Shown piece after piece: positions 19,701 to 27,675 of a stretch of 64,000 nucleotides of DNA. Both the position numbers and the translations under genes were made by a program. Below the pieces are notes generated by a model that had not been told where the DNA came from, searched no databases, and saw nothing but the letters and a program-made list of their open reading frames with translations. The DNA comes from Chaetoceros tenuissimus (lineage: Eukaryota > Bacillariophyta > Thalassiosirophyceae > Chaetocerotales > Chaetocerotaceae): contig BLLK01000023.1 in the NCBI GenBank assembly GCA_021927905.1, positions 930,001-994,000 of the forward strand. The letters are read 5' to 3'. Numbering within the stretch: position 1 is the first letter of the stretch; each line of letters begins with the position of its first letter.

Positions 19701-20521
19701 ATGCCGCCATAAATTGCTGTAGCTCTTGTTACATCGTCTGGTGTTACAGGTGCATTAATGAAAGCCTGTCCTTTTCCTGAGAGTGCCTCTTTGAATTGTT
19801 GGTCAGAAGGCCATCCTACTCGGCCTTGTAGTTCTCGTGCCTTTTCCGCTCCTTCGATTTCCTGGCGACTAAAATATTCCTTATTCTTGGAAACAGTGGA
19901 GAAGAAAGATGTGTGTGTGGGTGGAACAATAGTCTCTAGTTTATCTACTGACGTGTCAAAACCATAAAGTCCATTTGCCAATCTTTTGAAACGCATGCAT
20001 TCGGTCTCCGTCACATGCACCAAAAAATAATCACCGTTACGAGAGTCAAATGTAACTGGATAATTATCAACCAAATCACAGAATCCAATAATGTTAGCTA
20101 AGGAGTTTCCATTCACATACGCCTTGATCTTAGGTAATACCTTGACATCTCCTTTCTTAGTATAATCAAGAGATCCGCCGTTACTGTAAGCCCTAATCCC
20201 AGCACACACACAAATTCTAACCACCTGTTCAAGATTAAAAAAGGATGAGAAAGTCGAGCCGGTGTCGGCAATAAGAAGAGTAGGCGATAGGAAACTCTTT
20301 GCTTTGGCATAAAAAGACAAAAACATTTGTGTGAACTGATACTCACTGTTGCCATCACCGTTGTTGTTGGGGCACACATTACCGAAATGTCCATACTGGT
20401 TACAGCGGAAACATTGGATATCAGCTCGTAGTACTCCGTTTGTTCCAGCAACTGGCTGACACTGCATGAAGCTTAAGCCTCTGATTGTTACCATTGTGTC
20501 TGTTGTTGTTGTTCTGACCAT
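16706..20521 (-). CDS. Copia pol polyprotein (zinc knuckle, protease, integrase, RT, RNase H), truncated by stop
   Basis: 1,271 residues up to the stop. A CCHC knuckle at 37-50 (CFRCNQYGHFGNVC), then an aspartic protease with ADTGST near 85, a gag-pre-integrase region, and an integrase core with Asp, Asp and Glu candidates in DILEIDLF, FGDNEF and PYIEREIR. An acidic linker of about 170 residues follows, then reverse transcriptase with VAVFDVPGAYLHADLPP and the YVDD box, and RNase H beginning MVDSAHAV. Pol lacks its own clear start and overlaps gag by 101 nt in the +1 frame, so it is probably expressed by frameshifting at 20471-20477. The final RNase H block is cut off by TAG. Confidence 0.92.
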   Translation of the reverse strand: MVRTTTTDTMVTIRGLSFMQCQPVAGTNGVLRADIQCFRCNQYGHFGNVCPNNNGDGNSEYQFTQMFLSFYAKAKSFLSPTLLIADTGSTFSSFFNLEQVVRICVCAGIRAYSNGGSLDYTKKGDVKVLPKIKAYVNGNSLANIIGFCDLVDNYPVTFDSRNGDYFLVHVTETECMRFKRLANGLYGFDTSVDKLETIVPPTHTSFFSTVSKNKEYFSRQEIEGAEKARELQGRVGWPSDQQFKEALSGKGQAFINAPVTPDDVTRATAIYGGMAEPLLMGKMTRTKGQTFAPPKRIPIPAPLLEHHKCDILEIDLFFSDNAPYLLIRTRKILFLAIMTFNIRRKNANGKITYSRPTKEVIEAVNTVIAVHKDRGFEIEYVFGDNEFEKLEGKIDAALQTCAAGEHNPYIEREIRVVKERQRCYWDGSPFKQVPKLVIDENLVDIVKWLNHYIRKNGISRNMSPGTIVRGNGPVDAGTLKASFLDYCIVYRTTTNDKTPRAARAIALRPSNNQGGYYFMSLKTGKRIHGFKWTRLATTQEVIDRVHELAEQQHAEYLDEEGFPKLDIIPGGNMSLESDDESYTPDDESISDEDLYNDETEDGSSSYDSEESFEPLDDESDENWESEDEEDTDDSNDDGGIMSDAGIMSDAEDNDEPSITTELVIEEDAQSTNGLQSSEELRSDMENNDEDNEIQQEDNLQESRSEDIQQELRSENLDSESNRRSKRERRQPSDPLGNIGSTSGKSYGNGFQFMSLKKPLTHTTTRQMNSTVVNHMFDEMCFNQMHASKGIEMFKERAVAALFKEYKQLNDMSVVGKVKYEDLTDEDKKRALRAINLIKEKRDGKIKGRTCADGSKHRKFVPREDASSATLAVESLMALLVVFAHEKRDVAVFDVPGAYLHADLPPDKFVLLKIEGQFVDIMVDVNPEFKEDVRYENGKKVLYVQILKALYGMIESALLWYELYSTVLKEEGFEINKIDKCIAQKYIDGKPCTIGWYVDDNIVGHMNDNVITGLLSRIEEKFPGLTIQRGKKLDFLGINLEFRDDGKLLMDTIEYLSGMVKDFEDEIGKTLNRTYTTPGSSWLFKVREDSPKLSQDKADMMLKYVMKVAWAMKRTRPDVEPTNSFLMTRVHEPNKDDWHKLMRLMSFIKGTLNDKRIIGADSLHKMLTMVDSAHAVHRDMRGHTGGLISFGTGVVDTKSTKQKMNTRSSTETEHVGTSEYMPKNIYFEMLMGELGYKLKNYIAKDNESEIKLLKNGRDLCTWNSKHIGIKYF

Positions 20522-21548
20522 TGTTTGTGCCTGACCAGTGTTGCAACATATGAATTGCCGACAAGAGATCAGTAGGGTACTTGTCCTCTCCCAAAAGAAG
20601 GCTGTTGCTCAAGTACTTCCACATCTCTCCATATCTCTTCGGGTCCGCGTTCATGATGAAAACCATGGCAATATACTTCTGGCGTACCTCCTCATCGGTG
20701 ATCTGGGGATTCTTGCTTTGTTGTTTAGCTAGGAGCTCCGTATGATCTAAGATATCGACATCCGCCTGGCTTACTAGTTCCTGAAGGTTGATAAATCCAT
20801 TGTAATACTCATCTACACTCTGATTGCCTTGTCTGAACTTATATAGATCTCTAATTGAACAGAATGCAGTGTGGAAGTCATTGGACGATGCTGTCACTCC
20901 GTGTACGATCCTCTTGATCGTTTTCAGTAGCCAAATACTATTGAACGCTTCAGCCTTTTCCTCGTAATCGTGCTCCGCTCTGATATCCGCTACTAGTGCC
21001 TTTGTGCACTGACCGATAATTATTCCCCACAAAGTAGTCATGTTCGATGCAGTAACATCCATCTTCTTACTAAAGATGGCCATCTGGGACGTCTGGTACA
21101 TCTTTACTGCTGCCAACTTATCATCATTATCCGCCTCCCGCTTCAGTTTCTTGACGTCCGTCTCTGTCTGTGGTGCTCCTGCTAATGTAACCTTCAATTT
21201 TTCCATACAACGAGTCAGAGTCGGGAGCTCATCGTTCAAGAAATTAGTTGGATCCTCAAGTTCCACTATACCTCTGGCAATTGGTGCTGGTTGCTTGAAA
21301 TTGCGTAACACATAATTCTCAAGCTCTTTCAAGAAGTGGGTGGTGTTCTGGGTCCACGCTTCCTTCCGAGTCCCTAACACTGGCAGGCTTGCTTCCTTGC
21401 CTTTGAAGTTCCTTAGTGCATTATTGTTGTTCCTGTTCCGATCCCTAACCGGGTTACGTGTCGGTGGCTGCCTCTCATCGCCCGTTGGAGGAGCTGGTGC
21501 TGGTGCTGGAGGTTGACTATTAGGCTCACTCATGTCTCGTGATGGCAC
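20421..21548 (-). CDS. Copia gag polyprotein
   Basis: 375 residues from the first in-frame ATG; a second ATG 15 nt further in (21533) overlaps the stop of the preceding ORF as ATGA and is an equally good start. A Pro/Ala-rich and Asn/Arg-rich N-terminus precedes a helical capsid-like region typical of copia gag (VDEYYNGFINLQELVSQ and nearby). It ends with Asn-rich sequence shortly after the frameshift site; the nucleic-acid binding knuckle lies in the pol frame. Forms the virus-like particle of the element. Confidence 0.85.
   Translation of the reverse strand: MPSRDMSEPNSQPPAPAPAPPTGDERQPPTRNPVRDRNRNNNNALRNFKGKEASLPVLGTRKEAWTQNTTHFLKELENYVLRNFKQPAPIARGIVELEDPTNFLNDELPTLTRCMEKLKVTLAGAPQTETDVKKLKREADNDDKLAAVKMYQTSQMAIFSKKMDVTASNMTTLWGIIIGQCTKALVADIRAEHDYEEKAEAFNSIWLLKTIKRIVHGVTASSNDFHTAFCSIRDLYKFRQGNQSVDEYYNGFINLQELVSQADVDILDHTELLAKQQSKNPQITDEEVRQKYIAMVFIMNADPKRYGEMWKYLSNSLLLGEDKYPTDLLSAIHMLQHWSGTNNGQNNNNRHNGNNQRLKLHAVSASCWNKRSTTS
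20471..20477 (-). other. Candidate +1 ribosomal frameshift site CTTAAGC
   Basis: In the gag frame the codons are CTT AAG C; shifting +1 gives TTA AGC, which is the pol frame. This copies the geometry of the yeast Ty1 site (CUU AGG C), where the Leu tRNA slips from CUU to UUA. The heptamer lies inside the gag-pol overlap. Confidence 0.5.
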
Positions 21549-21874
21549 AGGTTCTCCGGCTTCCTGGTAGTAGTCTTTCCTGACTGTAGCCTTACTGTAA
21601 TGAATGCCTTACCGATGTGTTCTACCTTTCCTATGTCGCCCCTCTTCCCGTATTTTGCTTTTGTTTTCAACTTTACTTCGTCGCCAATCCTGAAATGACC
21701 CTCCTCTTTTGTCTCCTTTGCTATCTGGGTCTCCTTTCTTCCTGCGTCTGTACTGATACTGATCCTATCTATCTTGTCCGATAGTTCCTTGATTACGTCC
21801 TTTAGAGCTTTTACTTCCGCTGCTAGTTCGTGGTATTCCTTCTCTGATGAACTTTTATAGTTGATCCTGGCCAT
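21530..21874 (-). CDS. Extra first ORF of the copia element: coiled coil plus KOW-like module
   Basis: 114 residues directly after a 141-nt leader behind the 5' LTR. Residues about 10-40 form a heptad-like helix (YHELAAEVKALKDVIKELSD). Residues about 62-105 (FRIGDEVKLKTKAKYGKRGD, then IGKVEHIGKAFITVRLQSGK) look like a KOW/SH3-type nucleic-acid or ribosome-binding fold. Its TGA overlaps a gag ATG as ATGA. Typical copia elements lack such an ORF; it may be a nucleic-acid chaperone or control gag translation. Function is inference. Confidence 0.65.
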   Translation of the reverse strand: MARINYKSSSEKEYHELAAEVKALKDVIKELSDKIDRISISTDAGRKETQIAKETKEEGHFRIGDEVKLKTKAKYGKRGDIGKVEHIGKAFITVRLQSGKTTTRKPENLCHHET

Positions 21875-22015
21875 AAGCCGTTGTGTTGTTGACTATGAAT
21901 TTTAAAAAGAAACAACGTTGGAAAAATAACTCTTGGCTGCCTACGAGAATGCTATTGAAGCGTTGTAGAGTCGTAGTGTAGAGTATCTCGGTCTTCTTAG
22001 ATTAGACTATATAGA

Positions 22016-22195
22016 TGTTTTAGAAACGGGTTGTTTCTTTTTAATGAGCTTTGCTCATTAATACCTTTCATGAATCTTTCGTTATGTTTCTTCACTGCTT
22101 CTGCATACGTGGAACGTTTGCTTTCAGCGATTCTCGATGCCTGTGACGTCACCGACTCGTCAACCTTACTACCGTCATTTTCTTTATTTCCAACA
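22016..22195 (-). repeat. 5' LTR of the copia element
   Basis: 180 bp, identical to the left LTR except one base at 22178. It carries the promoter in the transcription sense of the element and the same CRE palindrome (22144-22151) and hairpins (long stem at 22041-22061). Confidence 0.95.
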
Positions 22196-22637
22196 CATTA
22201 GTATCATTGAAGAATGCCAAGGCGTTGAAGCTTGTGGAAGTATTCCACTTGTTCTGAAGCCCCCGGGAACAGAACCCCCAACACTGGAATACTACAATCC
22301 TCCTCAAGATGAGCAGTTTTCCATAGGTGCTATAATTGGAATTGTTGTGGCAAGTTTAGTATTCTTGATAGGAATTGCAATGTTTTACTTTGTACGTCGT
22401 GAAAAAAGAAGTCAGGAAACAATGACCAATGATTCCTTTGGAAGAAATGAAATCGAACATCAAGAAGATTTTCATTTATCTCCTACTGTGCCGGCTATTC
22501 CTATTGCAGTAAAAGTTGGATCAGTTTACGTAGAGGGAACAGAAGAAGGTGTAGTTCAACATGCTAATATCGTGGAAAGCCGTTTCGATCAAGACGACTC
22601 CCATCCAATCCCCTCAGCTCCTCCTTTAGTTGAATGA
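22196..22637 (+). pseudogene. 3' part of the interrupted Cys-rich membrane-protein gene
   Basis: In frame with the 5' part if the element is removed at its LTR ends (codon AA from 16345-16346 plus C at 22196). Encodes the end of a Cys-rich ectodomain (IIEECQGVEACGSI), a Pro-rich stalk, one membrane segment (IGAIIGIVVASLVFLIGIAM) and a cytoplasmic tail that ends IPSAPPLVE. The tail holds a PSAP motif, a known binding site for the ESCRT-I subunit TSG101. Predicted topology is type I plasma-membrane or endosomal. Confidence 0.65.
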
Positions 22638-22805
22638 TTTCGTCATCGTTTTTAATCCCACAAAATTGAAACTTTTCGATGGAAAAATATGAAGAAACAA
22701 GATCTCTGAGTGAAAGATTTGGACATACAAAGAGATTCCACACTAGCTCAAATTTCCTAAGAAATCAACCTGAGTTCACCCTCCATTTTTCAAAAACTTG
22801 TAAAC

Positions 22806-23249
22806 ATGGAAGGTCAAGCCAATGAGATAATGAACTTTCCCGAAGATAGACCTTCAAAGTTACTGTTAGTTGCAAGTGGGAGAGACTTTAATCATCCTAA
22901 CTATGCTTCTCACAACCCAACTTATCGGGAAGTTCTCCGTGTGTCTGCACCTGTCGAAAACGGTCAACTTGTTTTCAAAGTTTATCACTTTAATAATCAT
23001 GATCGTAATAGTCAGGAGTGGGAACTTATTGAGTATCCAGAGGAAGAAGCCGACGGTGTTGTTGGCTTTATTAATGCTTTCCTTAGTAAGGAATTCCCTG
23101 GTCAAGGAGTAAGATCCGAAATAATCGAAACGGTGAATACTGAGTCAGGTAGAAAGATTGGTTGGACTCATTTGGTGAAAAGACACGACATGCAATCAGA
23201 TAGGAGAATGCAAATCCGAGATGTAGTAAAATCTCTTTTGGGGAGATAA
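22806..23249 (+). CDS. Hypothetical protein, 147 residues
   Basis: Single exon, soluble, no signal peptide or membrane segment. It has an alternating hydrophobic pattern in the middle (LVFKVYHFNNHDRNSQEWEL) and a mixed alpha/beta C-terminus ending in a basic helix (MQIRDVVKSLLGR). I do not recognise a family. It lies just downstream of the broken membrane-protein gene, in the same direction. Confidence 0.55.
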   Translation: MEGQANEIMNFPEDRPSKLLLVASGRDFNHPNYASHNPTYREVLRVSAPVENGQLVFKVYHFNNHDRNSQEWELIEYPEEEADGVVGFINAFLSKEFPGQGVRSEIIETVNTESGRKIGWTHLVKRHDMQSDRRMQIRDVVKSLLGR

Positions 23250-23417
23250 GAATCACATGGTTGAAAAACTTTGATCCTACTAAAATTGAAGCTGAGCTTT
23301 AGTATTCAAATCATTTGACATGACTACAATAACATCGCAACTATCATATGAAGATGCACAAATTGAGTCTAGAAACCTCTTCGACGTCAAGTTTATTTTA
23401 AATTTAATTGCTTTTTG

Positions 23418-24186
23418 TTAATATTTTATTCTTATTGGCATCCTACGAAAAACATCAAAATCAATTACAATAGGAGGTGCCATGTATGGATCAGATCTTT
23501 GCGATTGTAAACTAGACGCATTCACAAAGACACTCTTGTCTTCTCTAGCACCTCCTTCCTTAGTAGCAATGCTATCATTTGTCCATTCCCTTCCGTTTTG
23601 ACGAGTATAATGTTTTACTTCTACAACTCCTCGAGTCCAATGCACATGTCCTCCTAAACAAAGTGGAATTTTATTGGAAAGTACCACATCAGCCAACTCT
23701 CTATTCATTTTCCAACCATTACTTTTGTCCTCCCCAACTTGAGGTATGGTTATTGATCGAGAAAGATAAGGAGGTGAATGGGCAAGGAAAATATCTGGCT
23801 GCAAGTGAAATCTATGAGGAAAGCTGCCTGATTCACATGTATTCCAAGATGCTCCATAAATTAAGATACCATGTTTCGTCTCTATAAATTCATCTTGCAG
23901 TAAATAAACACTATCACTTCTTTCAAACATTTGTTGCAAATCTATGTTATCCTTTGCAGATGCATTCTTTTTAAGGGTACGATCATGATTACCATCAATC
24001 ACATATTTCTCAGGATATTGCGATAATCCTGACATCCACTGAATAAAATATTGCACATCTTGTTTATTTCCCTTGTTTGCAAAATCACCACAGTGAATCA
24101 AGATATCTCCAGGTGGTAACATATGAGTTAGCATTTCATGTTCGCCATGTGTATCCGATATAACAATGATACGAACAATATCCTTT
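23418..24186 (-). CDS. Calcineurin-like metallophosphoesterase (MPPED-like), first exon not found
   Basis: The metallophosphoesterase motifs are all present: SDTHG (Asp at 24153-24155), CGDFAN, GNHD, a His in LAHSPP, and GGHVH. The best start inside the obvious frame (24134) lies downstream of the first metal-binding motif DxH, so the protein must begin further upstream. The frame stays open to about 24230 without an ATG, and CTAG just before 24186 could be a splice acceptor. The family, related to MPPED1/2, hydrolyses phosphodiesters with two metal ions; the natural substrate is unclear. Near the C-terminus the segment VFVNASSL is the typical final strand. Confidence 0.8.
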
Positions 24187-24722
24187 CTAGCTACTAGGAA
24201 GGTTTGACTGCGAATCAGTCGTTGCTGTGTTCATGCTATTTATTATTGCGTTGTTATAATGGCACCAATGGTGTGATCATCGTGTCAAATGAACTGCCGT
24301 TTGGTTCTTCAACATTCTCACACAAGAACAGCACAGAACAATCATGGCATCAATTTTACAATGACGTTACTGGTAGGTAGGAGAATGAAATAGCCCTTTT
24401 TTTTGAAGACCTCCTTATTTTTTCATCTCTCAATGAATATATATGTAGAACATGTGTATTTTCTGTGTTCAAAGCTAAAGTACCATGAAATAAAGATGAA
24501 AATGTGGTTTGTTTTTGAAGAAGGCTTTCGAAGCAGAAAGAACAATTCAATAAGGGGTACGTGATATTTTCATCAATCGTAGAATACAGTTTCTTATTTG
24601 TATTTTCTGTAGCCTGCACATTTACGACTGATTTTGCACAAAAAAACGACACATATTTTTCTCTTTCATCTTCTTCCATAACATTTCAACCTCTAGATAG
24701 ATAGACCTCTACAACATAAAAC
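24187..24722. other. Divergent intergenic region, likely holds first exon of the phosphoesterase
   Basis: 536 nt between divergent genes. It should contain both promoters and the missing 5' exon of the metallophosphoesterase, which I could not place. A TGACGT core occurs at about 24360. Confidence 0.4.
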
Positions 24723-26045
24723 ATGTTCCGCAATCTACTACAAAAGAGCAACTCAAAAGATGAGAAAGTAAAGCAGCTCGAAGCGATGGGCTTTGACAAG
24801 GAGTCTGCAAAGATTGCTTTGGAAATGACCAATTTTAATCTCGAAGAAGCGACACATCATTTGTTATCCAATCAGGAAGCATTGAGTAGTCATTCCGCTG
24901 CTGCTTCATCGTCTCAGGCTAGAAGTACTGCTAATAACAGACCAAATAGATCTGCAGCCATCATGAGAGCTGGAGAAGCTGCTGCCAATCGTGCTAACAA
25001 TTCATCTGCTAAATTTGGTTCAAATCAGATACAAAAGAAGAGCAGTGCTGCTACTACCAGGACTACTAGTACTGCTTCTAGAACTCCTGCTACTTCCACG
25101 AATACCTTTACTTCCTCTTCTTTAGCTTCGACTAGCACGCAAACTGTATCCAAGATACATCCCAAGGTAAAAATGCCTACCAAAATGAAGGATAAATCCA
25201 AAGAAGAACAAATTCTACGATGCTCCAAACGTCTTGCGCCATACCCTCATGCAGTCGATACACTCCTTCAAGCATTCACATTTGTCAAAAACTATCCACA
25301 AAATTCCAAATATCGTAAAATCAATACTCAAACTTTAGGTTATCAAAAAGTACTCGAGGGGAAACCAGGAGTTGTGGATTTGATTCATGCCATGAATTTT
25401 CAGAAACGTGGTACAGAGTATATTTTGAAAGAGAGTGATTTAGATTTGGCACTTTTATTCTTGGGCATTTCCGCATTGGAGAATATACGTTCGAGTAGAG
25501 AATATCTAACTGAAAAAAGAAATACACAGTTCAAACGTGACATCAAGAGAATTATGGAAGGATCAAATTTGAATGCGAATGTAGATCAAGATGCAGAATT
25601 ACTAAAAAGATCAGCATTTTTGCAAAAAGTACCAACGGAACCTGATGATGGTAGTGGAGCACTTTTGCAACTGTATTTAGGATCTGCGAATCGTTCTTCG
25701 GTACATGATGAAGATCCTACCAAGAATATGCTTTTGAAACAGACCAAGGATATGAATATAAATGAGACTGAGACTGTAGAAAAGATTTCAAGAAGGTTTG
25801 ATGGAGATGATACTTTGCAAAATATTGTAGATTGGATAGGAGCACATGGATCTTGTATTCCAGAGAAATTGTTGAATCGTGAATGGAGTTTGGTGGACTT
25901 GAACAAGTATCCTTTGGAAGAAATTGATGTAGAGACCTGCTTGGGTGATACGTTGCAGCGTGTAGGTTGTTGGCCAAGTGGAAGATTAGAACTTCGACCA
26001 AGTACTTTGGAATGGCGGGATGAGAAAGTCAAGAGTGCAGCTTAG
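24723..26045 (+). CDS. UBA-PUB-UBX-like Cdc48/p97 cofactor
   Basis: A 440-residue single-exon protein. A UBA domain sits at about 14-48 (VKQLEAMGFDKESAKIALEM, then NLEEATHHLLSN). A Ser/Ala/Thr-rich linker follows, then a PUB domain at about 165-255 (PHAVDTLLQAFTFVKNYPQN, YRKINTQTLGYQKVL, and ESDLDLALLFLG). The C-terminal 90 residues (RRFDGDDTLQNIVDWIG, SLVDLNKYPLEEID, and DTLQRVGCWPSGRLEL) fit a UBX-like beta-grasp fold. This combination is that of adaptors such as UBXN6 that recruit ubiquitinated clients to Cdc48. Domain calls for UBA and PUB are firm, UBX is likely. A second PUB protein lies at 12597. Confidence 0.8.
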   Translation: MFRNLLQKSNSKDEKVKQLEAMGFDKESAKIALEMTNFNLEEATHHLLSNQEALSSHSAAASSSQARSTANNRPNRSAAIMRAGEAAANRANNSSAKFGSNQIQKKSSAATTRTTSTASRTPATSTNTFTSSSLASTSTQTVSKIHPKVKMPTKMKDKSKEEQILRCSKRLAPYPHAVDTLLQAFTFVKNYPQNSKYRKINTQTLGYQKVLEGKPGVVDLIHAMNFQKRGTEYILKESDLDLALLFLGISALENIRSSREYLTEKRNTQFKRDIKRIMEGSNLNANVDQDAELLKRSAFLQKVPTEPDDGSGALLQLYLGSANRSSVHDEDPTKNMLLKQTKDMNINETETVEKISRRFDGDDTLQNIVDWIGAHGSCIPEKLLNREWSLVDLNKYPLEEIDVETCLGDTLQRVGCWPSGRLELRPSTLEWRDEKVKSAA

Positions 26046-26355
26046 AAGGTATGAGTAAATCTCGTGTACAGAAGATAGATAAAAGCTTCTAGCATTAGGA
26101 TATTACATATTTTACAATAGTCCACTAAGTTCTTCATTGTTAATGTCGAGAGGGAATAATAAGAAACATACAAGAAAAAGTATTTACCCTACTTTTAACG
26201 TTCCTGAAGTCTCTCATTTTATTGTTGGGTAGGGAGTTGGCCTGCTGACGTTGATCATTTGGTTGGCTTTCATCAAACGTTCACTTGTGCTGCTTTTGTT
26301 CTTAGCATTTATTTACCTCTCTGTTGCACACATATAAACATTCCAATCACACGTC
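26046..26355. other. Intergenic, promoter of TLC gene
   Basis: 310 nt. A TGACGT core occurs at about 26246. No other signal seen. Confidence 0.4.
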
Positions 26356-27342
26356 ATGTGCAACAAAACTAAAAAGGTTCCTCGAAGTCAGACTTCTGTT
26401 CTTCTCTCTTCTTCTTCGTTTCACTGCAGCGATGAAAAGGGAGAAAAACTTGTGGCTCCATCTAAAAAGTCGGCACTTCTAACAGTAGCATGTTATGTAC
26501 TTTTCATTTCCATCAATGAACACATCATTCGCTTCTTCATGAATCAGCCATTCGTCATTTCTATTGATCCGATATTTGAAGATGAAAGAAATAGACTCAT
26601 TCTCTCGAGACATTTTGCAATTGATGCATTTTCATGTTTGGTCTGTGCCGTTCTAGGATGGAAAAGTAGACAATATCTTTCTTCCAGTAACATGCTCACA
26701 TTCAAAAGAAATGATCCAGATACAAATTCACCACAAGCATTGGATAAATCTCTTCATTGCGATTTTCACAAGAGACTTTATTCGTATAACCCATATGGAC
26801 ATCAAATTATGCTCATGTTCTTTGCCTATCAAGTTCGCAACATGTACGATACGATTGTTTGGAAAGATGGCTGGTTATTCGTCGCACATCATATCTTTGC
26901 AGGGGCGAGTGCATGGATGGCAATGTATCCTGATTCCAACAAGCATCATATTTCACTTGCGAACCAATATGCTATATTCTACTTTGGTGTCAGTGAGATA
27001 TCGACATTTGTACTCTGTCTCTTGGCGAATTTTGAACCAGATCTTGGAGTCAAGGGATTGGAAGATGTATTTCCGATGACGAGAATTGTACTTGCTGGAA
27101 CGTTTGTAGTATTGTTTATACTTTGTCGAATGGTTTTGTGGAATGTCATTACTTATAATTATTTGTTGGATATTGGACTAGCTTTAAAAAGAAAGAGTCC
27201 AGCCTTTGAAACTCCGAGTGTCAAGACCAATTTGAGATTCTTTCAGTTCTCGCTTTCCTTCATGACCTTGCTTCAGGTTATTTGGATGTGGGAAATTATC
27301 GTAATGGGCAAAGAGGAAATTGCAATGTTATTGGCGAAATAA
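26356..27342 (+). CDS. TLC-domain membrane protein
   Basis: A 328-residue polytopic protein with about six to seven hydrophobic segments: near 38-55, 85-103, 145-160, 172-190, 205-225, 250-270 and 295-315. The stretch FVAHHIFAGASAWMAM carries the paired His of TRAM-LAG1-CLN8 domains, and the next helix has FYFGVSEISTFVL, as in this family. TLC proteins include ceramide synthases and the TLCD group that shapes membrane lipid composition. The Lag1 motif is not complete, so a TLCD-type role is more likely than ceramide synthesis. Located in ER or plasma membrane by inference. Confidence 0.7.
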   Translation: MCNKTKKVPRSQTSVLLSSSSFHCSDEKGEKLVAPSKKSALLTVACYVLFISINEHIIRFFMNQPFVISIDPIFEDERNRLILSRHFAIDAFSCLVCAVLGWKSRQYLSSSNMLTFKRNDPDTNSPQALDKSLHCDFHKRLYSYNPYGHQIMLMFFAYQVRNMYDTIVWKDGWLFVAHHIFAGASAWMAMYPDSNKHHISLANQYAIFYFGVSEISTFVLCLLANFEPDLGVKGLEDVFPMTRIVLAGTFVVLFILCRMVLWNVITYNYLLDIGLALKRKSPAFETPSVKTNLRFFQFSLSFMTLLQVIWMWEIIVMGKEEIAMLLAK

Positions 27343-27675
27343 ATGTTCAAATTATTCAAGTTCTACCTATGAGTACTACGTGCATTTAATATATGCAAAG
27401 AGGTGGAGAAATAGGAATACAGCTACGCTTGTACTCCCAAAGGTTTGAAAACTTTGGCACGTGAGAGAAAAAGATTTCATACATGTAGGTGTAAACTGTC
27501 AGTGTAGTATTGCAAAATTTTTATATTTATGTACATGTTTTAATGTAGCATTTTTCACATTCTTGGAGAAAGCCTTGCCTTCTCAAATATTTGCATCTCT
27601 CTTGTCTAAAAACAATGGATGTTCCATGATTCCTTCTCCACCAATCCAAAATCCTAGCTCTAAATCTACTCCATC
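27343..27675. other. Intergenic, convergent gene ends
   Basis: 333 nt between the TLC gene and the dehydrogenase. Nothing else supported. Confidence 0.4.

Larger units (their letters stand above)
16347..22195 (-). mobile_element. Ty1/copia LTR retrotransposon (diatom CoDi-type), 5,849 bp
   Basis: Bounded by 180-bp LTRs that start TG and end CA and differ at one position (G at 16509, T at 22178), so the insertion is young. On the minus strand the order is leader, a small KOW-like ORF, gag, then pol with zinc knuckle, protease, integrase, reverse transcriptase and RNase H, which is the copia order. Defects: a TAG stop within RNase H at 16706-16708. The flanking 5-mers (TGGAA left, CATTA right) do not match, so no target-site duplication is seen. 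I could not identify a primer-binding site matching an initiator tRNA. Confidence 0.95.

Noticed and set aside
16883-19967. Several plus-strand frames across the copia pol region
   Set aside because: They are antisense to pol, lack motifs, and the minus frame carries all copia domains.
21875-22015. tRNA primer-binding site after the 5' LTR
   Set aside because: The sequence after the LTR does not resemble the complement of initiator Met tRNA; another primer is possible but I cannot name it.
16342-22200. Target-site duplication of the copia element
   Set aside because: I compared 4-6 base flanks on both sides for several possible LTR borders and none matched.
24356-24679. 107-codon minus-strand frame in the divergent promoter
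   Set aside because: Wrong position and composition for a gene and no family; most likely chance in the promoter region.
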